A stretch of DNA of 31,914 bases from an uncultured Rikenella sp. (GTDB taxonomy: Bacteria > Bacteroidota > Bacteroidia > Bacteroidales > Rikenellaceae): contig CAJTNK010000012.1 of NCBI GenBank assembly GCA_910577885.1, forward strand, positions 1-31,914, read 5' to 3'. The notes beneath the pieces are model-generated. The model worked only from the letters and a program-made list of their open reading frames with translations. It was not told the origin of the DNA and ran no database searches. Both the position numbers and the translations under genes were made by a program. How positions within the stretch are numbered: position 1 is the stretch's first letter; each line of letters begins with the position of its first letter. Positions 22,547 to 30,578 of this stretch are shown here, piece after piece.

Positions 22547-24091
22547 CTACTCGATCGACTTCGTGATCCGCATCGCACAGAAATGAGGACCGCACATCGC
22601 ACAGAAATCCGCATTCTCCTTCACCATCTCCCGGTGCATGCGCCGCGCCCGTTCCGGGTCGAGCGACAGGTTGAACTGGTCCAGCCACCGGAAATCATAC
22701 CGAGCCCGACTCATCGCCAGGTCGTGCGCCATGGCCGCCGGATGTCCCTTCGCCAAATCCGCCGCATGGGCCGCCAGCTTATAGGTCACCACCCCTTCGC
22801 GCACATCGTCGCGGTTGGGCAAAGCCAGGTGCTCCTTGGTCGTGACGTAACAGAGCATCGCCGTGCCGAACCAACCGATCATCGCCCCGCCGATGGCCGA
22901 AGTGATGTGGTCGTAACCCGCGCCGATATCCGACACCAGCGGCCCGAGCGTGTAGAACGGCGCACCGTGGCACCACTCGACCTGCCGGTCCATATTTTCG
23001 CGAATACGGTCCATCGGCACATGCCCCGGCCCTTCGATAATCACCTGCACGTCGTGCTCCCAGGCCCTTCGACACAGTTCGCCCAGCGTCTTGAGCTCGC
23101 CGAACTGCGCGGCATCGTTCGCATCGGCAATCGACCCCGGCCGCAGACCGTCCCCCAGCGACAGAGCCACATCATAGCGCGCCATGATCTCGCAAATCTC
23201 GTCGAAGTGTTCGTAGAGAAAGCTCTGCCGGTTGTGATGAGCCATCCACTTGGCCATGATCGATCCGCCGCGCGAGACGATCCCCGTGACCCGCCGCCGG
23301 GCCAACGGCACGTGTTCGAGCAACAACCCCGCATGGATCGTAAAGTAATCGACCCCCTGTTCGCACTGTTCGATCAGAGTCTCCCGATACGCCTCCCAGG
23401 TCATCGTCTCGACCACGCCGCCCACCTTTTCCAACGCCTGGTACATCGGCACCGTCCCGATCGGCACCGGCACATTGCGCAAAATAGCCTCCCGCGTTTG
23501 GTGGATCTGGGCGCCGGTCGATAGGTCCATCACCGTATCGGCCCCCCACCGAATCGCCCAGAGCGCCTTTTCGACCTCCTCGGCGATCGACGACCCGAGG
23601 GCCGAGTTGCCGATATTGGCATTGACCTTGACCCGATACTCCGTGCCGATGACCATCGGTTCGGTCTCGGGATGGCGCCGGTTGGCCGGCAGAATCGCCC
23701 GACCCTCGGCCACCGACCGCCTCACCTGTTCGGCCGTCACATACCCCGCCTGCCCCAGTTCCACCCCGGCGTTTTCGCGAATCGCCGCGTACTCCATCTC
23801 CGGCGTCACGATCCCCCGCCGGGCATACCACATCTGGGTGTGAAACTCCCCCTCGGACAGCGCCGCCGCACGGGCCTCGATCCATTTCGCTCGCAAGGCG
23901 GGAATGCCGCGGGTCGTATCGGCCCGGAAATCCGCCTCCGTATAAACGCCCGTCGTGTCGTACATATCCACATGCTCGCCGTTCGTGAGGTTCACCCGAC
24001 GCATCCCCACCCGGACATCCGGATACAATTCCCCGCTGACATACACCTTCTCGCTGGCGTTCTGCGGATCGTTGAATAACTCTCTGTACAT
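22547..24091 (-). CDS. thiC: Phosphomethylpyrimidine synthase (HMP-P synthase)
   Basis: A 514-residue radical SAM enzyme that rearranges AIR into the pyrimidine half of thiamine. The C-terminal cluster motif 'CAMCGPHFC' gives Cys497, Cys500 and Cys505, the CX2CX4C pattern specific to ThiC. Conserved blocks 'GMRRVNLTNGEHVDMYDTTG' and 'GPGHVPMDRI' are present. It lacks the long N-terminal extension of E. coli ThiC. It starts 5 nt after the stop of a polyprenyl synthetase gene, so the two are cotranscribed. I found no TPP riboswitch before that gene. No other thiamine gene is in the window. Confidence 0.96.
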   Translation of the reverse strand: MYRELFNDPQNASEKVYVSGELYPDVRVGMRRVNLTNGEHVDMYDTTGVYTEADFRADTTRGIPALRAKWIEARAAALSEGEFHTQMWYARRGIVTPEMEYAAIRENAGVELGQAGYVTAEQVRRSVAEGRAILPANRRHPETEPMVIGTEYRVKVNANIGNSALGSSIAEEVEKALWAIRWGADTVMDLSTGAQIHQTREAILRNVPVPIGTVPMYQALEKVGGVVETMTWEAYRETLIEQCEQGVDYFTIHAGLLLEHVPLARRRVTGIVSRGGSIMAKWMAHHNRQSFLYEHFDEICEIMARYDVALSLGDGLRPGSIADANDAAQFGELKTLGELCRRAWEHDVQVIIEGPGHVPMDRIRENMDRQVEWCHGAPFYTLGPLVSDIGAGYDHITSAIGGAMIGWFGTAMLCYVTTKEHLALPNRDDVREGVVTYKLAAHAADLAKGHPAAMAHDLAMSRARYDFRWLDQFNLSLDPERARRMHREMVKENADFCAMCGPHFCAMRITKSIE

Positions 24092-24096
24092 ACTGT

Positions 24097-25080
24097 CTAT
24101 TTCGTTCGTTTCATCAATGAATAAGCATACTCTTCCAAGACCGTCAGCCGCCGAGGATCGGCATGGGCCTGCCGCAAAGCCGCCAGTGCCCGGTCGAAAT
24201 ACCCCCCGATGGCCTCTTCGGCCGCCTCGCGAACGCCCAGTGCGTCATATATGCCCCGCACCCGCGAGAGCTTTTCGCCGACCTCCCCCCGTGCCACGAT
24301 CGCCTCGCGCTGAGCCGCCGTGGCGCGTTCCATCGCGGTGATATGCAGAAAGGTTTTCTTCCCCACCGCAATATCCCCGCCGATCGTCTTGCCGAAAGTC
24401 CGCTCGTCGCCATACGTGTCCAACAGGTCGTCCTGAATCTGGAACGCCAGCCCGAGATCGACCCCGAACTCATACAACGCCCGCCGCTCCGCCGCCGAAG
24501 CGCCGCCGACAATGGCCCCCATCTCCAACGCCGCCGCCAGCAGCACCGAGGTCTTGAGCCGGATCATCTCCACATACTCCGCCAGCGACACCTCACGCCG
24601 GGCCTCCGTCTCGAAATCCATGTCGTACTGCTGCCCCTGGCACACCTCCATCGCCGCCCGATTAAAAACCCGCAGCAGCTCGATCAACCGATCCGCCCCG
24701 CCGAAAGCCTGAGCCCCGTCCTGCAAGATCCGGTAAGCGAGGATCAACATCGCATCGCCCGACAAAATAGCTCCGCTCTCGCCCCACTTCCGATGCACCG
24801 TCGCCCGCCCGCGCCGAAGCTCGGCCTGGTCCATAATATCGTCGTGCAGCAGCGTGAAGTTATGGAACACCTCCACCGCCACCGCGGCGTTCAACGCCCG
24901 CTCCGGCGCGCCGCCATACAGGTCGGCCCCCATCAGACACAACAACGGCCGAATCCGTTTCCCGCCATCCTCCAATATATACCGGATCGGGGCATACAAC
25001 CCGCACGGCTCCACCCGGTCGATGGGCAACTCGCCCAACGCCCGCTCCACACAATCCAACAACCTGTCTCTATCTTGCAT
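24097..25080 (-). CDS. Polyprenyl synthetase (trans-prenyltransferase) family protein
   Basis: A 327-residue all-trans prenyl diphosphate synthase that extends allylic diphosphates with IPP. The first Asp-rich motif 'LLHDDIMD' places Asp80, Asp81 and Asp84. The second, 'QIQDDLLD', places Asp218, Asp219 and Asp222. 'GGKRIRP' (about 39-45) and 'RRGRATVH' are the substrate-binding blocks. Phe75, five residues before the first motif, hints at a short-to-medium product, but chain length cannot be settled by eye. It is the first gene of a two-gene unit with thiC. Repeat copy D lies just upstream, within 40 nt of the start. Confidence 0.93.
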   Translation of the reverse strand: MQDRDRLLDCVERALGELPIDRVEPCGLYAPIRYILEDGGKRIRPLLCLMGADLYGGAPERALNAAVAVEVFHNFTLLHDDIMDQAELRRGRATVHRKWGESGAILSGDAMLILAYRILQDGAQAFGGADRLIELLRVFNRAAMEVCQGQQYDMDFETEARREVSLAEYVEMIRLKTSVLLAAALEMGAIVGGASAAERRALYEFGVDLGLAFQIQDDLLDTYGDERTFGKTIGGDIAVGKKTFLHITAMERATAAQREAIVARGEVGEKLSRVRGIYDALGVREAAEEAIGGYFDRALAALRQAHADPRRLTVLEEYAYSLMKRTK

Positions 25081-25117
25081 CTCCTACTTTTTTATCGTTC
25101 TTTCTCTGTAACCGACG

Positions 25118-25379
25118 GGAGGGTACTGTTCTCTTTGTGAACAAAGAGAACCAGAAAAACTTTAGAACGCATCCCGTTGGGATGCTTTGGCCGTGTCTGC
25201 CCGGTCTTTGGGTGGGGCGTTCGGCGAGGCGCGTAATGCAATTACAACCTCAGCGCGCCCCCGCCAAACGTCCCCACCCACAACCCTGAGGACTGCGGAG
25301 CCTCATACATAGCGTATGCTAGCTGAAAGTCTTTTTGGTTCTTTTTCTTCAGAAAAAGAACGGTTCCATACTGTAGCCA
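25118..25379 (+). repeat. Family 1 repeat, copy D
   Basis: The core begins GGAGGGTACTGTTC. Hairpins: 25128-25151 (GTTCTCTTT/AAAGAGAAC, where copies B and C have GTTCTTTTT/AAAAAGAAC, a paired change), 25169-25185 (GCATCCC/GGGATGC), the large one 25210-25279 (GGGTGGGG ... CCCCACCC), and 25338-25361 (GTTCTTTTT/AAAAAGAAC around CTTCAG). The middle stem is clearly different in sequence from copies B and C yet still pairs. It fills the gap upstream of the prenyl synthetase gene; the rest of that gap (25380-25468) shows nothing I can name. Confidence 0.85.
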
Positions 25380-25468
25380 AAAACAGTGGCGAGAAAAAGA
25401 GCAAATATTAATTAGAGACGAAGATACGACAAATTTCCTTAGTGCGGTCGAGCGTTCGGGTCGTGAGT

Positions 25469-26962
25469 TCAGGGCCGTTGTGCCCCGGCCATTTGGAGCC
25501 ATTGGTCGAAGATGGTTTCGATTTGGGAATCGGAAGCGGTGCGGTTCAGGGTTTGCACCGCATTGAAGAGAAACCGGAGGGCCTTGACAGAGGGTTCGGC
25601 CTGTGACGAATAGGGCACGATAAACGTTCCGGAGAGTATGTTTCGGGGGCTGCTATAGGAGTAGAATTTGAGCATCTCGACGCGTTGCCGGAGCAGAACA
25701 TAGTGGTCCGCAATGGGGTGCAGGGCCATGCCGAGGTAATAGAAGCTTTCGTTTCCGGCCATTTCGTGTTCGGCGGTCAGGAAGAGATAGCCCTGGACTT
25801 TTTGGACAAAATGTGTTTTCATGTTTTGGAACGCCGTCTGTTGTTCGTCGGCGTATCCCGGGATATAGAGCCCGTGTCGGTATTCGTCGCCTTGGTTTTG
25901 GTACTCCTGGTCCATTCCGTAGCTCGCGTCCAGGATTCGCTCCAGCTGCGCCGACGTCGCCAGGGAGCCCAGGGCGGCACGCAGCAAATCTTCCTGTACG
26001 ATCTCGCGCGGCCAAGGTTCCGGTACCAGCACATGATCCGGGCAGTTGACTCGGCCGCAAATCCGGCAAATGTCACCGGAAGGACCGGAGGGCTCTTTGC
26101 AAGTACAAAAAGACTCCTTATTGCCGCATACTGCACAACGGTGACAGGTACAATAGGATGTAAATGGGAATGTTTTTTTGTCATATTGGCTACACACATT
26201 ACAATGTTCAATTAATTTATTAGGTGCTCCGCAATCTTCATTTTCACAGATGGCACACTGAGCAACTCGCATTACCGACGAAGATTTAGCTTGGATTGCT
26301 ATCGGATACAGAATCGCATGATCCACAAGCGCTGCAATCTCCGCTTCGTTGGTTCCATCGGGGGATGCGCTCCGGGTTTGAATCCCGTTTTCGTATGCGG
26401 CGACCCGAATCAACTGCCCGGTCAGGTCATGCCACGATACGAAACCCGAAAAACCGGCTAACCCCGTGGCCGAACAAAAACCGTTCAACTCCACGGTACA
26501 GCCCGGTTCCGGGACAATCGTCGCCACCAACGAGCGTTGCGAACCGTCGGCCGACGTTTGTACGGTCAGTTTCTGAACAGCTTGTACCGCGCTGTGATCG
26601 TGCCCGCACGCCTCGCCGGCATGATGATGGTGCCCGCCCCGAATCGCAGTGTAAACGATCGCAGCCGAAATAGGCACATCCACATAATTGGTCCCCTCCT
26701 GCACAGCCGCCGTCGCCCGATCCCATTGCGGAGTCATTTCGCCCGGCAGCGGTTTGATCGGCACTTCCCGTTCGCCGACTGTTTTGGTCAACGGCACAGC
26801 CGTCCTTTCGTAATAGGCTCGAGCCTGCGCAATCGTGTTTTCCGTTTTCTGTTTGTCGTTCTGCAACAAATCGTCTTTTTGGCACGACCAACTGCCGACA
26901 GCCCATATCGCCAAACCTGCACACACCATGCAAGCTCTGACATTCTGCAAACTTCTTTTCAT
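25469..26962 (-). CDS. Cys/His-rich lipoprotein of unknown function
   Basis: A 497-residue secreted protein with an N-terminal signal and probable lipid-attached Cys27 (weak lipobox WSC). It has a His cluster (111-114, 121, 123) and a dense Cys module at 236-307 (fourteen Cys in zinc-ribbon-like pairs such as CAIC, CNVC, CTCHRCAVC, CRICGRVNC). The C-terminal part has 'AEHEMAGNESFYYLGMALHPIADHY' with His399, His415, Asp419 and His420, resembling the HxxxD metal sites of zinc phospholipase C-like folds; that resemblance is weak. The DNA for residues 224-288 is AT-rich compared with the rest. I do not recognise a family. It is cotranscribed with the gene 39 nt upstream. Confidence 0.75.
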   Translation of the reverse strand: MKRSLQNVRACMVCAGLAIWAVGSWSCQKDDLLQNDKQKTENTIAQARAYYERTAVPLTKTVGEREVPIKPLPGEMTPQWDRATAAVQEGTNYVDVPISAAIVYTAIRGGHHHHAGEACGHDHSAVQAVQKLTVQTSADGSQRSLVATIVPEPGCTVELNGFCSATGLAGFSGFVSWHDLTGQLIRVAAYENGIQTRSASPDGTNEAEIAALVDHAILYPIAIQAKSSSVMRVAQCAICENEDCGAPNKLIEHCNVCSQYDKKTFPFTSYCTCHRCAVCGNKESFCTCKEPSGPSGDICRICGRVNCPDHVLVPEPWPREIVQEDLLRAALGSLATSAQLERILDASYGMDQEYQNQGDEYRHGLYIPGYADEQQTAFQNMKTHFVQKVQGYLFLTAEHEMAGNESFYYLGMALHPIADHYVLLRQRVEMLKFYSYSSPRNILSGTFIVPYSSQAEPSVKALRFLFNAVQTLNRTASDSQIETIFDQWLQMAGAQRP

Positions 26963-27001
26963 AAGGCTTTGAGTTTAAAGGGTTAGTGTTTCCGCGAAAC
27001 C

Positions 27002-27634
27002 TTATTGTTCTTTGAGAAATACAAGGTAATACCAAACACGCGTCGGTTTTGTTTTTAAATATTTCTCCTTCATCATACTCGGATAAGCCGCAATACGACT
27101 TCCCATTCTGTTTGCTCTCTCTTCTGTAGTTATTGGCCTCCGCCTCCCTGGATAAGATAAAGTATAAGACAATGGTAAAGACATGAACTCGTCTAATTCT
27201 TCCGCAGGAAAAGCTTTGCTCATCGTATCATATACGCATTGGTATTCCAGCGGGAAAGCGAGGAGCAGCGACGTATCCCGTCCCGACAAGCGTCCCAGCT
27301 CGGAGCACTCCACCCGCAAGCCTTTCACTGCAGCCACGAACGCCGGAGAAACATAACCCGCCAAGTGGTTAGCGTGTACCCGGGTCTGCTTCTCTTTGAC
27401 TTTGCCGTTCCGACCCACTGTCAGCTGCAAATAGATCGCAGCCGGTTCGTCGCTCGGCAACGACAACGCGAAAGCAGTATCCCGAGTCGAAAAAATCATC
27501 GGAACCTGCACCCGCTCACAAACGGAACGGCTCAAAATCGTGGACAACGACGCCTTGGGGGTCTGAGCAGTGCCGCTAATAGCCATAACACAGCCAGCCA
27601 ACGCAAAAACGGTGGTTTTGATCGATGTTTCCAT
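27002..27634 (-). CDS. Secreted protein with a possible TonB-C-like domain
   Basis: The frame is open to 27772, but the signal peptide METSIKTTVFALAGCVMAIS (cleavage near GTA-Q) starts at ATG 27634 (or ATG 27640 two codons earlier), and a canonical promoter at 27692-27723 lies inside the longer version, which decides the start. The product is 210 residues. 'AAIYLQLTVGRNGKVKEKQTRVHAN' and 'SPAFVAAVKGLRVECSE' recall the C-terminal domain of TonB-type transducers, but there is no membrane anchor or Pro-rich linker, so that is only a hint. The 3' third is AT-richer than the neighbours. It is followed at 39 nt by the Cys/His-rich lipoprotein gene. Confidence 0.7.
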   Translation of the reverse strand: METSIKTTVFALAGCVMAISGTAQTPKASLSTILSRSVCERVQVPMIFSTRDTAFALSLPSDEPAAIYLQLTVGRNGKVKEKQTRVHANHLAGYVSPAFVAAVKGLRVECSELGRLSGRDTSLLLAFPLEYQCVYDTMSKAFPAEELDEFMSLPLSYTLSYPGRRRPITTEERANRMGSRIAAYPSMMKEKYLKTKPTRVWYYLVFLKEQ

Positions 27635-27691
27635 AACCATACGATTTTTAAGAAGAAGACTGATCCGTCTCCTCCGAGTTAGTAGTCTTTC

Positions 27692-27723
27692 CAAATATAC
27701 GATTTTTCGCCCCATTCCACAAA
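27692..27723 (-). promoter_or_regulatory. Full Bacteroidota promoter for the two secreted-protein genes
   Basis: On the minus strand TTTG (27720-27723), exactly 20 nt, then TATATTTG (27692-27699). This is the canonical promoter pair. It lies 58 nt before the preferred start codon of the first gene. Confidence 0.8.
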
Positions 27724-27782
27724 TGACAATCGCAAAAAGAGGCTTGCGAAACACTCCCGATAGGTCTTTCATAAAAAATCAC

Positions 27783-27790
27783 TATATTTG
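27783..27790 (+). promoter_or_regulatory. Bacteroidota -7 box for the ROK kinase gene
   Basis: TATATTTG is an exact TAnnTTTG match 30 nt before the start codon at 27821. No TTTG lies at the usual -33 distance. Confidence 0.55.
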
Positions 27791-27820
27791 GGTTACGAAA
27801 AACACCTAAACCAATAGCAG

Positions 27821-28792
27821 ATGAAGCAATTAGCAGTAGGGATCGACATCGGCGGAACCAACTCCGTCTACGGACTCGTGGACCGCGAAGGGAATATGTA
27901 CGGCGAGGGGGTGGTGCCCACGAAGAATTATCCGGATTTCGACCAGTACCTCGAAGAACTCTACATCGGGATTCAGAACCTGGTGAAGAATCTGGACGGA
28001 GAGTACGAGATTATCGGGATCGGAATCGGGGCGCCGAATGCCAACTACTACAACGGGACCATTGAGTATGCTGCCAATTTGATCTGGCAAGGGGTGATTC
28101 CGTTCGTCGAGAAGATGAAACGGTACTACCCGAACCTGCCGATCCTCATTACCAACGACGCCAATGCCGCGGCCATCGGAGAGATGGTCTACGGGGCGGC
28201 CAAAGGGATGAAGGACTTTATCGTCGTGACGCTCGGGACGGGTTTGGGGAGCGGGTTTGTGGCCAACGGACAGCTGGTGTACGGACACGACAGCTTTGCG
28301 GGGGAACTCGGACACGTGATTGTCAACAAGACGGCCAGTGCGCGGGTGTGCGGCTGCGGGAGGAAGGGGTGCCTGGAGACTTACGTGTCGGCGACGGGCA
28401 TCAAACGGACGGCGTTCAAGCTGCTGGCCGACCATATCGAAGACAGCGAGTTCAGAAACTACAGCTTCAATGAGCTCACGGCGGAGATGATTACCAAGGC
28501 GGCGCTCAATGGCGATCGGCTGGCGATCGAGGCGTATGAGTACACGGGGATGATCCTCGGACAGGCGCTGGCGGATGCCGTGACGATTACTTCGCCGGAG
28601 GCGATCTTCCTGTTCGGGGGGCTGGCTAAGGCGGGCAAGTACATCTTTGAACCGACCAAGAAGTACATGGAGATGCACATGCTGTCGAACTTCCGCAACA
28701 AGGTGAAGCTCCTGCCTTCGGGGATCGACGGCAAGAATGCAGCGGTGCTGGGGGCTTCGGCCTTGATTTGGCAGCAGAAAGAGGGGGCGTAG
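27821..28792 (+). CDS. ROK family sugar kinase, probable glucokinase
   Basis: A 323-residue cytoplasmic kinase. The ATP-binding start 'GIDIGGTNSVYGLVDREG' is at 7-24. The central 'ITNDANAAAIGE' holds the catalytic aspartate, followed by 'VTLGTGLGSG'. The ROK zinc motif is complete: 'ELGHVIVN' with its His, then 'CGCGRKGCLE' with three Cys. The lack of an N-terminal HTH marks it as an enzyme, not a repressor. Glucose is the likeliest substrate, but the exact sugar cannot be read from sequence. A DUF2262 gene follows after 25 nt and is probably cotranscribed. Confidence 0.92.
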   Translation: MKQLAVGIDIGGTNSVYGLVDREGNMYGEGVVPTKNYPDFDQYLEELYIGIQNLVKNLDGEYEIIGIGIGAPNANYYNGTIEYAANLIWQGVIPFVEKMKRYYPNLPILITNDANAAAIGEMVYGAAKGMKDFIVVTLGTGLGSGFVANGQLVYGHDSFAGELGHVIVNKTASARVCGCGRKGCLETYVSATGIKRTAFKLLADHIEDSEFRNYSFNELTAEMITKAALNGDRLAIEAYEYTGMILGQALADAVTITSPEAIFLFGGLAKAGKYIFEPTKKYMEMHMLSNFRNKVKLLPSGIDGKNAAVLGASALIWQQKEGA

Positions 28793-28817
28793 TTTTTATC
28801 CGAAATACAAAATAGAG

Positions 28818-29282
28818 TTGGCAAACGTCATACACGACCCGGTGTTGGGCGAATTGAAAGCCGGTGAGACCACCTATGTGATCGAAGTGCAGTGGATGGG
28901 AGAGCCGATCGAGCTGCGGTTCGAGGTGCCGAACGATCCGGCCAAACGGGAAGAACGGATCAAAAAGGTGTCGCGGATGGTGCAGGAGCAGGAGAAATGG
29001 AATGCGATGTTGGAGGAGGAGGCGGTGCACGGTTTGTTGGACCAGGCCAACGACTGGTATGCGGACCAGTTGGAGGACGAGGACCCGGATGTCGATTTGG
29101 ACGAGGTGCCGGATATCACGGAAGAGGAGTTCTGCCAACGGATCGAGCTGGAGTCGATCAACATCGATGAGGAGGGGGAGTTCGAGGCGTGGTACTCGGA
29201 CGGGGATCTCTTCCTGGGCCATTCGATCCGGGTCGAAGGGTCGTTGGTGGATGAGGAGACGTATGTGGCTTACATGAACTGA
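28818..29282 (+). CDS. DUF2262 family acidic protein (TTG start)
   Basis: A 154-residue, strongly acidic protein. The start is TTG at 28818: homology-like sequence begins right there ('HDPVLGELKAGETTYVIEVQW'), whereas the next ATG (28897) would remove the conserved first strand. 'LLDQANDWYADQ', 'EEEFCQRIELESINID' and 'WYSDGDLFLGHSIRV' fit the DUF2262 pattern. The function is unknown; it has no signal peptide or membrane segment. It lies 25 nt after the ROK kinase gene, which suggests cotranscription, and ends before a strong bidirectional terminator. Confidence 0.82.
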   Translation: MANVIHDPVLGELKAGETTYVIEVQWMGEPIELRFEVPNDPAKREERIKKVSRMVQEQEKWNAMLEEEAVHGLLDQANDWYADQLEDEDPDVDLDEVPDITEEEFCQRIELESINIDEEGEFEAWYSDGDLFLGHSIRVEGSLVDEETYVAYMN

Positions 29283-29346
29283 TTCGACACTTCAAAATTC
29301 ATCCGTGCGGAAGAGGGCTTTGTGCTCTCTCTGTGCGGGCTTCACG

Positions 29347-29397
29347 AAAACGCCGGGGGCGGCGCTCATCAAAAATGAGCGCCGCCCCCGGTGTTTT
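29347..29397. terminator. Bidirectional terminator between convergent genes
   Basis: A nearly perfect 23-bp stem (AAAACGCCGGGGGCGGCG ... CGCCGCCCCCGGTGTTTT) with a 5-nt loop; the ends give T-runs on both strands. It serves the DUF2262 gene on the plus strand and the small membrane protein gene on the minus strand. Confidence 0.92.
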
Positions 29398-29423
29398 ACT
29401 GTCTATGACGTTCCCGCAGCGCG

Positions 29424-29615
29424 CTACTCCAAATCCTCCAGCTTCTCTTGTGCCTCGGCCTGACGACGCACCAGCTGTACCTTTTCCTGCATCTGACGGA
29501 TAGCCTGTTTCTGAGCCGAGATCCTCCGGCGGCTCTGAACAAAAGCCTGATACAACGCCCAGCCCAACACCAACAGAGTTGCCAATAGACCGATAAGATA
29601 CGTTTTATCTTCCAT
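29424..29615 (-). CDS. Small membrane protein with a coiled-coil tail
   Basis: A 63-residue protein. After MEDKT there is one hydrophobic helix (about 6-26, 'YLIGLLATLLVLGWALYQAF'), then a charged, Gln/Glu/Arg-rich helix to the end that should form a coiled coil ('QKQAIRQMQEKVQLVRRQAE'). Likely inner membrane with a cytoplasmic tail, since Arg residues follow the helix. I know no family. It starts 8 nt after the stop of the AAA-type ATPase, so it is translated from the same message and may be its membrane partner; that link is inference. Confidence 0.7.
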   Translation of the reverse strand: MEDKTYLIGLLATLLVLGWALYQAFVQSRRRISAQKQAIRQMQEKVQLVRRQAEAQEKLEDLE

Positions 29616-29623
29616 TATCGTCT

Positions 29624-30493
29624 CTATTTCTCGGTTTTGGATTCATCCGTCCGCACGATGTCCGACATCTCCGTCACGCGGTCCGTCCATCCGTTCATCA
29701 CCACCGCCGGAGAGTGGGTCGCCACGATCAACTGCAAGTGGGGATTCAGCCGACGCACGTCCTCGATCAACCGACGCTGCCACTCGAAGTGCAGCGAAAT
29801 CTCGGGTTCGTCCATAATCATGATGAACGGCCGACCGCTCTGCACCAATACGCTGGTCAGTATAATCAACACCTGCTTCTCGCCCGACGACAACTGGTGC
29901 GGACGGATCGTCATCCCGTACCGGGTCTTGAACTGCAGCGTGTCGCTGTCGCGGTCGATCCGTTTGCCGGTCGCCTCCAACAGGGCATCGATCGTGTTGA
30001 AAAACAGCACCTTCCGATCGGTCAACCCCTGCACCTCCTCGGTCTTCCGACCCGCCTGAAGCGCCGCGATCACCTCTTTGCCCACCTCCAGCTGATAGGC
30101 CAGGTAACGGTTCTGCAGCTTGTAGAGCTCCCAGTCCAGGTAGGTGGCCACGCTGCCGTCCGAGAGCTTGTACACCGCCTCGCTCTCCTGCAGCATCGTG
30201 TCGAAGGTGTTCACCACGCTGATGTGATACACCGACGGGTCGAAAGCGGCCTCGGATCCCACCGCCGTACCGTCCGTAAACTCCACCGTCAGCCGCCTCA
30301 ACCGACCCCGGTGGCTCGGAGCGATCGACCCGGTCGTAAACATATCGCTCAGGCAGCGCAGAATCGTACTCTTGCCGCTCCCGTTGCTCCCGGCCAGGAT
30401 ATTCACCTCGGACCCCAACTCCCACTCCAGGTCGTAGACGCCCCACAATCCCTCGACCCGGATCTTTCGGATATAGACTCCCGTACTTGCCAT
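29624..30493 (-). CDS. AAA/SMC-like ATP-binding protein
   Basis: A 289-residue protein from ATG 30493 (22 more codons are open upstream but look unlike the family). The ABC/SMC-type ATPase parts are all present: Walker A 'AGSNGSGKST' (34-43), the Q-loop region, signature 'LSSGEKQ' (about 199-205), Walker B 'IMIMDEPEISLH' (about 221-232) and the H-loop 'VATHSPAVV'. This layout, with a short insert instead of a long coiled coil, is that of OLD/RecF-like ATPases found in both repair and phage-defence settings. No nuclease domain is attached. It lies between an ABC-2 permease gene (85 nt upstream) and a small membrane protein gene (8 nt downstream). The role is unknown. Confidence 0.85.
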   Translation of the reverse strand: MASTGVYIRKIRVEGLWGVYDLEWELGSEVNILAGSNGSGKSTILRCLSDMFTTGSIAPSHRGRLRRLTVEFTDGTAVGSEAAFDPSVYHISVVNTFDTMLQESEAVYKLSDGSVATYLDWELYKLQNRYLAYQLEVGKEVIAALQAGRKTEEVQGLTDRKVLFFNTIDALLEATGKRIDRDSDTLQFKTRYGMTIRPHQLSSGEKQVLIILTSVLVQSGRPFIMIMDEPEISLHFEWQRRLIEDVRRLNPHLQLIVATHSPAVVMNGWTDRVTEMSDIVRTDESKTEK

Positions 30494-30578
30494 GATTTTT
30501 TTTGCAGAAAAAGTTTCGTAAAAACAGTTTATTTTCTCCCGCTCGCTCCCGCCGCACACCCTCCATCCGTCCTCCTAC

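Noticed and set aside
24092..25117. TPP riboswitch for thiC
   Set aside because: I looked for the conserved CTGAGA and downstream elements before thiC and before the prenyl synthetase gene and found none by eye; this is not a computed search.
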